Source of the DNA: Rhizohabitans arisaemae
GTDB lineage: Bacteria; Actinomycetota; Actinomycetes; Streptosporangiales; Streptosporangiaceae
Assembly (NCBI RefSeq): GCF_025996515.1
Contig: NZ_BLRH01000055.1
Span: 186,001 to 250,000, forward strand
Length of the DNA stretch: 64,000 nt
Direction: 5' to 3'
A model generated the notes under the pieces. The model had not been told where the DNA came from and did no database searches. It worked only from the letters and a program-made list of their open reading frames with translations. Position 1 is the first letter of the stretch. Every line of letters begins with the position of its first letter. The position numbers and the translations under genes are program-made. Shown here one piece after another: positions 26,357 to 34,511 of the stretch.

Positions 26357-27168
26357 TCGAGTTGACCGCCGGGAACGCCGCCATCCGCGTGGACCCGGCC
26401 GACGGCGGTCGCCTGACGTCCCTGCGCGTCGGCGACGCGGAGCTGCTGGGCACCGGCGGCGCGGGCCCAGCCGGCCTGAACCGGATCATGTACGGGAGCT
26501 TCCTGATGGCGCCGTTCGTCGGCCGTCTGGAAGGGGCCCGGTTCACGTTCGCCGGCCGGGAGTGGACGGTACCGGCGAACCTCGCCCCGCACGCCCTGCA
26601 CGGTCTCGTCTTCGACCGGCCCTGGGACATCGACGGCACCGGGGCCATCGGCATCGAACTGGACGAGCGATGGCCTTTCGGCGGCGCCGTACGGCAGGAA
26701 TTCGAGCTGGGGCCGGACGCGCTGACGGTACGCGCCACGGTGACCAACGAACGCCGCTCCATGCCGGCGATCGTCGGTTTCCACCCGTGGTTCGCCCGCA
26801 GGATCGCCGGCGGACCGGAGCTCACCTACCGCTTTGAACCCGGCCTGCGCTATGTCTGCGACGAGGACGGCATCCCGCGGCATCTGTCCGCCTCCACCGG
26901 CCCGCGGCCTTGGGATGACTCCTTCACCTCCGTCGCAAACCCACCGATCATCCGCTGGCCGACCCTTGACCTGACCGTCGCCAGTGCGGCCGGCCACTGG
27001 ATCGTCTGCGAAACCAAAGCCGACGCCGTCTGTATCGAACCGTTGTCCGGACCGGTCAACGGCCTGAACACCCACCACTACCAGCTCGTCGAGCCCGGAG
27101 CGCCATTGCAGTTCTCGATGACGCTGCACTGGGCCGTGCGACAGCCAACCGACAGGAAGACAGCATGA
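26353..27168 (+). CDS. aldose 1-epimerase family protein
   Basis: A 271-residue beta-sandwich protein of the galactose mutarotase family, which interconvert alpha and beta anomers of sugars. Visible family features are the start ADGGRLTSLRVG, GSFLMAPFVGRLEGARF, the catalytic-type histidines in APHALHGLVFDRPW and GFHPWFARRI, and the acid near EPLSGPVNGLNTH. It overlaps the permease gene by four bases and the SDR gene by four bases, tying it to the uptake and use of the transported sugar. Confidence 0.83.
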   Translation: MIELTAGNAAIRVDPADGGRLTSLRVGDAELLGTGGAGPAGLNRIMYGSFLMAPFVGRLEGARFTFAGREWTVPANLAPHALHGLVFDRPWDIDGTGAIGIELDERWPFGGAVRQEFELGPDALTVRATVTNERRSMPAIVGFHPWFARRIAGGPELTYRFEPGLRYVCDEDGIPRHLSASTGPRPWDDSFTSVANPPIIRWPTLDLTVASAAGHWIVCETKADAVCIEPLSGPVNGLNTHHYQLVEPGAPLQFSMTLHWAVRQPTDRKTA

Positions 27169-27932
27169 CCGTCTTGGACTCATTCTCGTTGCAGGGCAAG
27201 GTCGCCGTGGTCACCGGAGCCAGCCGCGGCATCGGCCGGGCACTGGCCCAGGCACTGGGTGAGGCGGGCGCGGCGGTCGCGGTGACCGCCCGCACCTTGG
27301 AGGCCGCCGAGCGGGCGGCCCGGGAACTTCAGGCCTCCGGGATCACGGCGCTGCCGGTCGAACTCGAGGTGACCGACCCGGCTCAGGTCGATCGGATGGT
27401 GGAGCTGGTCAGCGGGCGATTGGGCCCGATCGACGTACTGGTCAACAATGCCGGCATCAGTATCGGCCGGGCGGCTCTGGACACCCCGCCTGAGCTCTGG
27501 CGCGAGGTGCTGGCCACCAACCTGGACGGGCTCTGGTACTGCAGCAAGGCGGTCGGGGCGCAGATGGTCGCACAGGGCGGCGGGAGCATCGTCAACATCG
27601 GTTCGATGTCGGCCATGATCGTAAACCGGCCCCGGTGGCAGCCCGCGTATCTGGCCTCCAAGGCGGCGGTGCACCAGCTGACCAAGGCTCTGGCCGCCGA
27701 GTGGGCACCGCACGGGATACGGGTCAACGCGCTCGCCCCCGGTTACATCCTCACCGAGGCGTCCCCCGTGGACCAGCCGGAGTACCGCGAGTGGTGCGTC
27801 GAACCCGCCGCGATGAAGCGGTACGGCCTGCCTGAGGAACTCGGCCCGGCGGTGGTCTTCCTGGCCAGTCCGGCATCCAGCTTCATGACGGGCTCGGTCG
27901 TGGTGATAGACGGAGGATTCACTCTTTTCTAG
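27165..27932 (+). CDS. SDR-family oxidoreductase, polyol/sugar dehydrogenase-like
   Basis: A 255-residue classical short-chain dehydrogenase. The cofactor motif is GASRGIG (residues about 19-25), the structural motif NNAG is near 91, the catalytic Ser is in NIGSMSAM and the Tyr/Lys pair is in YLASKAA. The C-terminus (MTGSVVVIDGGFTLF) is typical. As the last gene of the sugar operon it probably oxidises or reduces the imported sugar or a derived polyol. Substrate and NAD/NADP preference are not readable with confidence. Confidence 0.87.
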   Translation: MTVLDSFSLQGKVAVVTGASRGIGRALAQALGEAGAAVAVTARTLEAAERAARELQASGITALPVELEVTDPAQVDRMVELVSGRLGPIDVLVNNAGISIGRAALDTPPELWREVLATNLDGLWYCSKAVGAQMVAQGGGSIVNIGSMSAMIVNRPRWQPAYLASKAAVHQLTKALAAEWAPHGIRVNALAPGYILTEASPVDQPEYREWCVEPAAMKRYGLPEELGPAVVFLASPASSFMTGSVVVIDGGFTLF

Positions 27933-27985
27933 GTGGATCAGGCCGGGCTGCGGTGAACGCTGACAGGTCGGTAGTGGAGGGTGGT

Positions 27986-28016
27986 CGTATCTGCTCGAGA
28001 AGAACGAGCGGATACG
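27986..28016 (+). terminator. hairpin after the sugar operon
   Basis: Twelve-base arms CGTATCTGCTCG and CGAGCGGATACG, with one mismatch and a seven-base loop, lie 54 bases after the SDR stop. A T-run is missing, as is common for GC-rich actinomycete terminators. Confidence 0.55.
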
Positions 28017-28309
28017 GGCGCAGGCAGGCTCCCGAGCTGGAGTTTCCTCCTCCTACTACTTCCTTTCGGTCACCCCAACCCTAGTTGGGGAGCCGTCCGG
28101 AAGATCTAGGGCACCTCAGCCATCGTCACACGGCAATCTCTGTCTTCGGGTGGTTCGCCCTAGTCGCGCCCAGCAGACTGAACCTGTTTCATCCCTGGGA
28201 ACCCGATGATTGTGCGGAACGGTCTTGCTGGGGCTTGAGCGGAGCCTGCGGAGGATGCGCCGGCTCTTGAGCCGACAGCGGCATCGCGGTCTCCTCCATT
28301 GTCCGCAAG
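28017..28309. other. gene-free stretch with a small hairpin
   Basis: No convincing gene is seen between the terminator and the end of the minus-strand gene at 28310. A perfect hairpin CCCCAAC-CCTA-GTTGGGG stands at 28073-28090 and could terminate transcripts from either side. GC content dips slightly around 28030-28200. Short frames here have the composition of shadows. Confidence 0.35.
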
Positions 28310-29038
28310 TCACCGAGGCCGGTGGCCCTTCCTTTTGCGGCCGGTCGGCACGGCCCGGCGGCCGGAGCTGTTCTGTGTGGGTTTCTGTGCCTTCCGCGGT
28401 ACCGGTTTCTCCGCAGGGGCGGCGGGGGTGCGGCCTCGCGAGCTGTTCGCTGTCCTGCCGCGGACGATGCCGATGAAATCTTCCACCAGGTCGGTGGTCG
28501 CGTCCGTGGGCCAGGCCAGCGCGGCCTGCGACTGCGGTGCGTCCGGCACCGGCCGGTAGGTGAGGTCCCTGCGGTGGTGAAGGCGTGCCAGCGACTGGGG
28601 TACCAGGAGAATTCCCGTGCCGGCCGCCACCAGCTTGATCGCTTCCGCCGTCGTGGTCGGGCGGGTGTGCGCGGGCAGCCCGGGGCGGATCGTCCACTCG
28701 ATGGTGTCGTCCAGGGGATGGAACACCTCGTGGTCGACGAGGTCGGAGACGGCCACCTCGTCAGCGGCGGCCACCATGTGGTCCTTGGGCACCACGGCCA
28801 CCGTGGTCTCCACGTAGAGAGGGATCACGCTGAGACCGTCCCGGTCGATCGGGAGCCTGACGAATCCGGCGTCGGCGCCGCCGTTCCGCAGGAGTTCCAC
28901 CACCTCGGCGGCGGGGACCGCGATCAGGGTGATCGGCACGCCGGGCATTCTCTCGGTCCAGATGTTGACCCATTTCGCAGGTGTCACCCCGGGCACGTAC
29001 GCCAGTCGAAACACTCTGCCGGTCTCTCCATCAGTCAC
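28310..29038 (-). CDS. LysR-type substrate-binding domain protein without a DNA-binding domain
   Basis: A 242-residue protein corresponding only to the effector-binding half of LysR regulators: FRLAYVPGVTPAKWVNIW at the N-terminus, then GGADAGFVRLPIDRDGL and VAAGTGILLVPQSLARLH. The winged helix that normally occupies the first 60-90 residues is missing, and no coding remnant of it lies upstream. The last 50 residues are very basic (KPVPRKAQKPTQ and GRKRKGHRPR) and might bind nucleic acid. It is divergent from a DUF5997 gene across 55 bases. LysR-domain/DUF5997 neighbours recur in actinomycetes as I recall them, which argues against simple truncation. Confidence 0.78.
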   Translation of the reverse strand: MTDGETGRVFRLAYVPGVTPAKWVNIWTERMPGVPITLIAVPAAEVVELLRNGGADAGFVRLPIDRDGLSVIPLYVETTVAVVPKDHMVAAADEVAVSDLVDHEVFHPLDDTIEWTIRPGLPAHTRPTTTAEAIKLVAAGTGILLVPQSLARLHHRRDLTYRPVPDAPQSQAALAWPTDATTDLVEDFIGIVRGRTANSSRGRTPAAPAEKPVPRKAQKPTQNSSGRRAVPTGRKRKGHRPR

Positions 29039-29061
29039 TTCCTCAGGGTACCGATGTCAAA

Positions 29062-29073
29062 GGAACCCGTTCC
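29062..29073. promoter_or_regulatory. short inverted repeat GGAAC-CC-GTTCC between divergent genes
   Basis: Perfect five-base arms lie in the 55-base space between the LysR-domain gene and the DUF5997 gene. It is well placed for an operator acting on both, but the arms are short. Confidence 0.3.
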
Positions 29074-29093
29074 GGTTGACTACTCTTGACGCC

Positions 29094-29465
29094 ATGATCT
29101 CGCCCAAACCGAAGACCATCCAGACGATGAAGCCCGCGACCGCGGCCAAGAAGCTGGGTGTCCTCCTCTCGGCCACACCCGCCGAGTTCCAGGCGGGTGT
29201 CGTCTCCAGGGACGAGCTGAACCAGTTGCAGTCGGCGCCCCCCGCCTGGCTCGCCGACCTGCGCCGCAACGGCCCGCACCCCAAGCAGGTCATCGCCGCG
29301 AAGCTCAGGGTCTCCATTTCCGGCCTGATCAGAGGTGGGATCACCGAACCGCTCACCACCGCTGAGATCGACGCGCTGAAAGCGGAGAACCCGGCGTGGC
29401 TGGAACACGAGAGGTCCATCCAGGCCGAGGTCCGCAACGAAGAACTCCGCCTCAAGGAACGCTAG
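29094..29465 (+). CDS. DUF5997 family protein
   Basis: A 123-residue protein starting at ATG 29094. Features are KPKTIQTMKPATAAKKLGVL near the N-terminus, LSATPAEFQAG, and PPAWLADLRRNGPHPKQVIA followed by KLRVSISGLIRGGITEPLT. I associate this pattern with DUF5997, a small actinobacterial family of unknown function. The middle part resembles a helix-turn-helix-like helical bundle, but that is a guess. The reading frame is open further upstream, yet the longer version would cover the divergent neighbour's promoter. Confidence 0.75.
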   Translation: MISPKPKTIQTMKPATAAKKLGVLLSATPAEFQAGVVSRDELNQLQSAPPAWLADLRRNGPHPKQVIAAKLRVSISGLIRGGITEPLTTAEIDALKAENPAWLEHERSIQAEVRNEELRLKER

Positions 29466-29501
29466 ACGCCTGAGATCCCGCACGTCTCCGCCCCCGGACG
29501 C

Positions 29502-29699
29502 GTGCGGAAGGCCGAGCGTCTGGGCGGAACGTTCACCGAAGTGAGATTCCGGGTCGCCCAGGATGAGGTCGGTGACAGCATCGACATCCTGGTCGTGGGC
29601 GGGCCAACCCACGTCTTCGGCATGACCTGGCCGTCGACCCGCAAGTCGGCGGCGGAGCAGGCTCCGGGCGAGCTGGTGTCCCGAGGACGGGGCATGTGA
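29502..29699 (+). pseudogene. flavodoxin-family gene relic
   Basis: A 65-codon frame contains DSIDILVVGGPTHVFGMTWP followed by STRKSAAEQAPG. This is the signature of the central part of actinobacterial flavodoxin-like proteins, where a FMN-binding loop follows VVGGPTH. The N-terminal phosphate-binding loop (TxGNT type) and the C-terminal third are absent, and the frame stops at 29697-29699. It therefore looks like a decayed fragment. The following 220 bases to the next gene hold nothing I recognise. Confidence 0.6.
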
Positions 29700-29918
29700 G
29701 AGTGGCCGGCCGCGGCGCGGGTTTTCCGGCCCAGGACTGTGCCGTGCCCCGGGTGATCTGGTGGCCGCGGGGCCCGAGGTCGAACTCGAGGTGCCCATCC
29801 GTACGGCGGCGGCGGAGAGTGACCGCCGGGAGTGAGGACCCGGGATGCCTGAAAGCGGGTCGCCGATCACCACAGCGCCACCCGCCACCGGCATCGCTCG
29901 CCAGGACACTCCGGCGGA

Positions 29919-30392
29919 TCACGGTTCGTGATCGTCCAACTTCGCCGCGGCGTCGCGGAGTAGCCCGGGTGCCAGCCGGCGATGGACGGCGGACAACGGA
30001 GGCCACACGCTCCGGCCCAGACGCCGGTCGTAGTACAGGAAGGTCCCCAGCGACACCCGTCCCTCGGCCGCCTGGACCAGGAGGTTTCCGGTCAGAAACC
30101 AGGAAGCGGCCTCGAGCCGGATCCAATCCTCGCCGCGTTCGGCGATCCGCCATCCGGCCACGGTGTCCGGCGATCGCCCCCGGCTGAGCCGGAGACCGAG
30201 CAGACCACGCCAGATCAGCAGCTCCGCGAGGCTGGGGACGTCGCCGAACATCGCCCGAGCCCACTGCTCCGGGGTTGCGTCCGCGTCCGTGGAGAGGGTG
30301 AATCGGTCGGCGTAGTCGATGCCGGGCAACGAGCTGAGCGCGCGGACGGATTCGGGGACGTTGTGCGTCCCCACGGCACTGTCAACGGTCAT
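29919..30392 (-). CDS. DUF2867-like protein
   Basis: A 157-residue protein resembling the DUF2867 (SRPBCC-fold, polyketide-cyclase-like) group: DYADRFTLSTDADATPEQWA near residue 20, LLGLRLSRGRSPDTVAGW in the middle and WIRLEAASWFLTGNLLVQ near residue 100. The ATG at 30392 is preferred because GGAG stands eight bases upstream; an ATG at 30410 lies inside the operator. It is divergent from a TetR-type gene and shares with it a large inverted repeat, so the two genes form a regulated pair. The molecule it binds is unknown. Confidence 0.72.
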   Translation of the reverse strand: MTVDSAVGTHNVPESVRALSSLPGIDYADRFTLSTDADATPEQWARAMFGDVPSLAELLIWRGLLGLRLSRGRSPDTVAGWRIAERGEDWIRLEAASWFLTGNLLVQAAEGRVSLGTFLYYDRRLGRSVWPPLSAVHRRLAPGLLRDAAAKLDDHEP

Positions 30393-30408
30393 CTCACGGT
30401 CTCCATTC

Positions 30409-30465
30409 ATGTATACGCCTCCGTATAAACTGAGGTTATCCCGTTTTATACGGTGGCGTATACAT
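30409..30465. promoter_or_regulatory. TetR operator with 21-bp inverted arms
   Basis: The arms ATGTATACGCCTCCGTATAA(A) at 30409-30429 and TTTATACGGTGGCGTATACA(T) at 30445-30465 are inverted copies with one mismatch, separated by 15 bases. Each arm also contains the shorter palindrome-like TATACG..CGTATA. The element lies between the divergent DUF2867-like and TetR genes and is AT-rich compared with its surroundings. It probably binds the TetR protein as two dimers and covers both promoters. Confidence 0.75.
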
Positions 30466-30479
30466 AGTGGAGAGGTGAG

Positions 30480-31064
30480 GTGAGGCACATCGTGGGCGCA
30501 ACTCGCACGACGCGCGACAGGTGGATCGAGGAGGGGCTGCGGGCGCTGGCCGCCGGCGGCCCGGACGCCGTCCGCGTCGAGGCGCTGGCGAAGCGGCTCG
30601 GCGTCACGAAAGGCGGGTTCTACGGGTCCTTCGCCGACCGCGACGCGCTGCTGAACGCGATGCTGGACGCCTGGGAACGGGAGAGCACCGACGAGGTGAT
30701 CGACCGTGTCGAGCGCGAGGGCGGCGACCCGAAGGCCAAGATCCACCGCGCAGGCGTCCTCACCTTCTCCGACGACCGCCTGCTGCCCGTCGACCTGGCG
30801 ATTCGGGACTGGGCCCGGCGCGACGAGGCGGTCGCCGAGCGCCTGCGGCGGGTGGACAACCGGCGCATGGCGCTACTGCGCGAAATGATCGGTACCTTCT
30901 GCTCCGACGCCGACGAGGTCGAGGCACGCAGCCTGCTCGCCTTCTGTGTGGCGATCGGCGAGCACTTCCTCGCCGCCGACCACGGGGACCGCACCCGGGC
31001 CCAGGTCCTTGCCCGAGCCGCCGACCTGCTACTCGACCGCCCCCGCGACGACCACGGCCGCTGA
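30480..31064 (+). CDS. TetR-family transcriptional regulator
   Basis: A 194-residue regulator. The N-terminal helix-turn-helix is VEALAKRLGVTKGGFYGSFA (residues about 35-54), preceded by RDRWIEEGLRALAAGGPDAV. The C-terminal ligand-binding domain is all-helical and variable, with RVDNRRMALLREMIGTFC. The GTG at 30480 or the GTG at 30492 may be the start. It probably represses itself and the divergent DUF2867-like gene through the operator at 30409-30465. Confidence 0.87.
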   Translation: MRHIVGATRTTRDRWIEEGLRALAAGGPDAVRVEALAKRLGVTKGGFYGSFADRDALLNAMLDAWERESTDEVIDRVEREGGDPKAKIHRAGVLTFSDDRLLPVDLAIRDWARRDEAVAERLRRVDNRRMALLREMIGTFCSDADEVEARSLLAFCVAIGEHFLAADHGDRTRAQVLARAADLLLDRPRDDHGR

Positions 31065-31107
31065 TCGAATCTCGGCCGGCACCTGAGTCCGATGACGGTG
31101 AGGGGTG

Positions 31108-31140
31108 GGCTCCCGGCCGCTGGGCGCCTGACCGGGAGCC
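31108..31140. terminator. bidirectional hairpin between convergent genes
   Basis: Perfect nine-base arms GGCTCCCGG and CCGGGAGCC with a 15-base loop lie between the convergent TetR and esterase genes. No T-run is present. Confidence 0.5.
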
Positions 31141-31149
31141 GGGGAACCG

Positions 31150-32358
31150 TCAGGGGATGAGGGAGACGTCGGGGAAGCGCGTGTCGGGACCCTCGAACAG
31201 GCGGGTCGGCTTGCCGCGCAGGTGCAGGTCGAAGAAGGCCCCGACGTAGGCGCGCTGGGCCGCGACCGATCGGCCGGGATCGATCGTGCCCACGTAGTCG
31301 GCGACCGGCACCGTGGGGAGCTTCGCCGCGATCTGCGGCAGCAGCGGCTGCAGGTCGGTGAACGAGCCGTGGGCCGCTCCCGTGAAGCGCAGTTCCCGCT
31401 TCCACCCGGTCGAGGCCCGCCAGAACGACTTCCAGCTTGGCTCACTGTCGCGGGTGTGGGTCTCGGCCGCCAGCTGCAGGAACGGCTTGGTCACTCCGCG
31501 CGTGGCCACCGGGCCGACGTAGGCGCCGTCGAGGTTGACGCCCGCGTCCACGCGGGCGTCGTCGCGGGCCAGCTGCGCGGCGACCGACCCGCCCAGGGAC
31601 TGTCCCAGCGCCCCCACTCTCGACAAGTCGGGCGCGCCGCGCATCCCCTCGGGCAGCACGCCGCCGATCGGGCGGCCGTGCGCGAGGGCCGCGACCCGGT
31701 CCAGGACATAACGCATGTCGGCCAGGCGGGCGCGTGAATGCCGGGCGAGCAGCTTGGCGATGACCCGGGGGGTCAGCTTGGACGGCAGCGGCAGGGCGCG
31801 CACCAGGCGCCCGCCGGGGAACTCCACCTGGTCGGCCTCGTAGGTGTGGTCGACGGCGACGACCAGGTAGCCGCGCGAGGCCAGGTCCTCGACCAGGCTG
31901 GTTCCCAGGGTGCGCGGTCCGCCGTCCCCGGAGGCGAACAGCACCACGGGCAGTTTTCCCGCGCGGGACTCGACCGGCGCGCCCGCGCGGGCGTGGGTGC
32001 GGGTGGCGGCCCAGCGGACCGCGCCCTTGGCGATACCCATGGGCGGCGCGGAGTGCCGGTCCCAGTCGGCGGCGGCCAGCGGCGCCATGTGCGGCGCGGG
32101 CGGCCCGCCGCCCACGCCCGCGGGGTACCACAGGCTGACCATCAGTTCCCGGTACGGCTTGGCCGCCACCAGAGGATCGGGCCGTGAGCGGTCGACCAGG
32201 CGCAGCGCGACGGTCCCGACCGGGTACGGGCCGCCCGGCGCGGGCAGGCTCACCTCGATCGCGGGTCCGGCGGGTGCGGCGCCGGCTGGAGTCAGAAACA
32301 CCGCCGGCGCCAGTACGGCCAGAGCCGCGGCTTTGACGAATGTGGCGACAAAGGACAT
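31150..32358 (-). CDS. secreted alpha/beta hydrolase, PAF-acetylhydrolase-like esterase
   Basis: A 402-residue protein with a Sec signal peptide (MSFVATFVKAAALAVLAPAV, cleavage near PAGAAPA at residues about 25-30), so it is exported. The body has the platelet-activating-factor acetylhydrolase/dienelactone-hydrolase-like fold: LPVVLFASGDGG as the oxyanion region, GQSLGGSVAAQLA as the nucleophile elbow, NLDGAYVGP as the acid region and TGAAHGSFTDLQ with the catalytic His. The ATG at 32358 has a GGAGGAG site. It is divergent from a two-component system that may control it. The ester or lipid substrate is unknown. Confidence 0.82.
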   Translation of the reverse strand: MSFVATFVKAAALAVLAPAVFLTPAGAAPAGPAIEVSLPAPGGPYPVGTVALRLVDRSRPDPLVAAKPYRELMVSLWYPAGVGGGPPAPHMAPLAAADWDRHSAPPMGIAKGAVRWAATRTHARAGAPVESRAGKLPVVLFASGDGGPRTLGTSLVEDLASRGYLVVAVDHTYEADQVEFPGGRLVRALPLPSKLTPRVIAKLLARHSRARLADMRYVLDRVAALAHGRPIGGVLPEGMRGAPDLSRVGALGQSLGGSVAAQLARDDARVDAGVNLDGAYVGPVATRGVTKPFLQLAAETHTRDSEPSWKSFWRASTGWKRELRFTGAAHGSFTDLQPLLPQIAAKLPTVPVADYVGTIDPGRSVAAQRAYVGAFFDLHLRGKPTRLFEGPDTRFPDVSLIP

Positions 32359-32524
32359 GAGAAGGCTCCTCCAACGAATGAAAAGGGGGGTGTGGGACGA
32401 GGCTGGCAGGCGGGCACTCCCGCGGGCCAGCGGCGCAGGTCGCATACGCGTGTGCGACTTTCGGATGATGGTCGTCCTCGGGGAGGAGAGGGAGCGAACC
32501 CGCACGACAACTAGGGTGAAGGCC

Positions 32525-33784
32525 ATGAAACCAACCGGTCGTCCGGCGGCCCGCCTCGCCGCGCTGAACCGGTGGTCGACGGTGCCCGCCGACGCGCTCC
32601 TGGCCGCCGCCCTGTTCACGGCCACGCTCGGGCCCGGCCAGGTGCTGTCCGGACCCGCGTGGCTGCCGGCGCTCCAGACCGCGCTGGTGGCGCCGCTGGC
32701 CTGGCGACGGCGCGCCCCGATGACGGTCCTGGTCGCGATCGGCGTCGCGGCGGCCGTCCAATGGGCGCTGGACGTGCAGCTTCCCGCCGACGCCGCTCTC
32801 CTGGTGGCCCTCTACACGGTCGCCGCGCGCCGCCCGTGGCGCCACACCCTGGTGGCCGCGCTCGCGCTGCAGGTCGGGGTACTCCTGGCCGCGGCCCGCT
32901 GGGCGCCGCCGGGCCGGTTCCCCCTCACGGCCGCCGCGTTGAGCGCGATGGCGGCCGCCGCCGTCCTGGCCGGTCTGTGGATGCGGACACGGCGGGCGTA
33001 CGTGATCTCCTTGGAACGCGACCGGGAGCAGCGGGCGCGGCTGGCGGTCGCCGAGGAACGCGCGCGGATGACCCGCGACATGCACGACATCGTCACCCAC
33101 AACCTGTCGGTCATGGTGGCGCTGGCCGACAGCGCCGCCCACGTCCGCCACAGCGCGCCGGACCGGGCGGCGGCCGCGGTGGAGCAGATCGCCGAAACGG
33201 GACGTCAAGCTCTGCAGGACATGCGCCGCTCCCTGGGCGCCCACGATCCGTCCGGCCCGTACGGCGCCGCCACCGCCGCGGAGGAGGAACATCCAAGCCT
33301 CGCGAGCACACCCGGACTCCGGACTCCCGCCGGGGGTGACGGCGCGGATCCTCTCCGCGGGCGAGAGGACGTGATGATCCGGCCCATGCCCGGGATCGCC
33401 GAGCTCGGCCCGCTGGCCGAGCGGATGCGCGCGGCCGGGCTGCCGACCCGGCTGCGGGTGGCCGGTGACGTCGAATCCGTTCCCGCCACCGCCCAGCTGA
33501 CCATCTACCGGCTGGCCCAGGAGGCCCTGACGAACACGCTGCGGCACGCGCCCGGCGCCGGCGCCGACGTCCGGGTCCGGGTGACGGCGCGTCGTGCCGA
33601 GGTGGAGGTCGTCGACGACGGTGCTCATCCCCGGGTGTCCGGCGTCCCCGAGCCCGAGTCGGCCGGGCGGGGGCTGGCGGGCATGCGGGAACGGGTGTCC
33701 GCCTACGGAGGGACGCTGTCGGCCGGACCGGTCGGCGGCGGGTGGCGGGTGGCGGCCGTGCTGGATCTGGGGGCGCCGCGATGA
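32525..33784 (+). CDS. NarL-type sensor histidine kinase (HisKA_3)
   Basis: A 419-residue membrane kinase. The N-terminal 140 residues carry about five hydrophobic segments. They are followed by the dimerisation domain with phospho-acceptor His in RMTRDMHDIVTHNLSVMV, and a HATPase region with YRLAQEALTNTLRHAPGA (N-box) and GRGLAGMRERVSAYGG (G-box). A low-complexity insert of about 50 residues lies between the two kinase domains. The ATG at 32525 is used; a GTG three codons earlier is possible. Its stop overlaps the response regulator start by four bases. Confidence 0.85.
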   Translation: MKPTGRPAARLAALNRWSTVPADALLAAALFTATLGPGQVLSGPAWLPALQTALVAPLAWRRRAPMTVLVAIGVAAAVQWALDVQLPADAALLVALYTVAARRPWRHTLVAALALQVGVLLAAARWAPPGRFPLTAAALSAMAAAAVLAGLWMRTRRAYVISLERDREQRARLAVAEERARMTRDMHDIVTHNLSVMVALADSAAHVRHSAPDRAAAAVEQIAETGRQALQDMRRSLGAHDPSGPYGAATAAEEEHPSLASTPGLRTPAGGDGADPLRGREDVMIRPMPGIAELGPLAERMRAAGLPTRLRVAGDVESVPATAQLTIYRLAQEALTNTLRHAPGAGADVRVRVTARRAEVEVVDDGAHPRVSGVPEPESAGRGLAGMRERVSAYGGTLSAGPVGGGWRVAAVLDLGAPR

Positions 33785-34446
33785 TCCGGCTGCTGATCGC
33801 CGACGACGAGTCGCTGCTGCGGATGGCCTTTCGCATGGTGTTCGAGGCCGAGCCGGACATGGAGGTGGCCGGGGAGGCGCAGGACGGTGCGCAGGCCGCC
33901 CTGCTGGCACGGCGGCTGCGCCCGGACGTGGTGCTGATGGACGTGCGCATGCCCGGCTTGGACGGCGTCGAGGCCACGCGCCGGATCGTGCGGGACAGCC
34001 CGCGCTCGCGGGTGATCATTCTGACCACCTTCGACCTGGACGAGTACGCGTTCGCCGCCTTGACGGCGGGGGCGGCCGGATTCCTGCCGAAGAACACCCG
34101 GCCCCCGGAGCTGCTGGGCGCGATCCGCAACGTGGCGGCGGGGGAGGCGGCGCTGTCGCCGCGGGTGACCCGCCGCCTGCTGGAAAGGTTCGCGCCGCAG
34201 ATGACGCCGGGGCCCGCCGCGCGCGATGAGCGGCTGGCGCGGCTGACCGCGCGTGAGCACGAGGTGCTGGCGCAGGTGGCGCGCGGGCTGTCCAACGCCG
34301 AGGTCGCCGCGGCGTTGCATCTGGCCGAGGCGACGGTCAAGACCCATCTGAGCCGGGTGCTGGTCAAGCTCGGGCTGCGTGATCGCGCCCAGGTGGTGGT
34401 CTTCGCCTACGAGAGCGGGCTCATCCGTCCCTCGGCCCCCTCATGA
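33781..34446 (+). CDS. NarL/FixJ-family response regulator
   Basis: A 221-residue regulator. The receiver domain has the acidic pocket IADDES, the phospho-acceptor Asp in VVLMDVRMPG (about residue 54), the switch threonine in ILTTFD and the Lys in FLPKNTRP. The C-terminal LuxR-type helix-turn-helix is LTAREHEVLAQVARGLSNAE, then ATVKTHLSRVLVKLGLRD. The ATG overlaps the kinase stop, which makes them a coupled pair. The targets are unknown; the divergent secreted esterase is the nearest candidate. Confidence 0.88.
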   Translation: MIRLLIADDESLLRMAFRMVFEAEPDMEVAGEAQDGAQAALLARRLRPDVVLMDVRMPGLDGVEATRRIVRDSPRSRVIILTTFDLDEYAFAALTAGAAGFLPKNTRPPELLGAIRNVAAGEAALSPRVTRRLLERFAPQMTPGPAARDERLARLTAREHEVLAQVARGLSNAEVAAALHLAEATVKTHLSRVLVKLGLRDRAQVVVFAYESGLIRPSAPS

Positions 34447-34452
34447 CGAAAT

Positions 34453-34506
34453 CCTCAGGCGGCAGGCCGTACCCGGCCCGCCGTCGTCCGGGTCGACGGC
34501 CTGAGG
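34453..34506. terminator. possible hairpin between convergent genes
   Basis: Eight-base arms CCTCAGGC (34453-34460) and GCCTGAGG (34499-34506) flank a GC-rich 38-base core between the convergent response regulator and GAF-LuxR genes. The wide loop makes this tentative. Confidence 0.3.
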
Positions 34507-34511
34507 CCGGT

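Noticed and set aside
28073-28090. Riboswitch or structured leader
   Set aside because: Only a single short hairpin is visible and the next gene downstream on that strand is more than 900 bases away.
31442-33910. 822-codon minus-strand frame spanning the esterase and kinase region
   Set aside because: It crosses two genes with recognisable domains on the opposite or other frames and shows low-complexity Arg/Pro/Gly composition.
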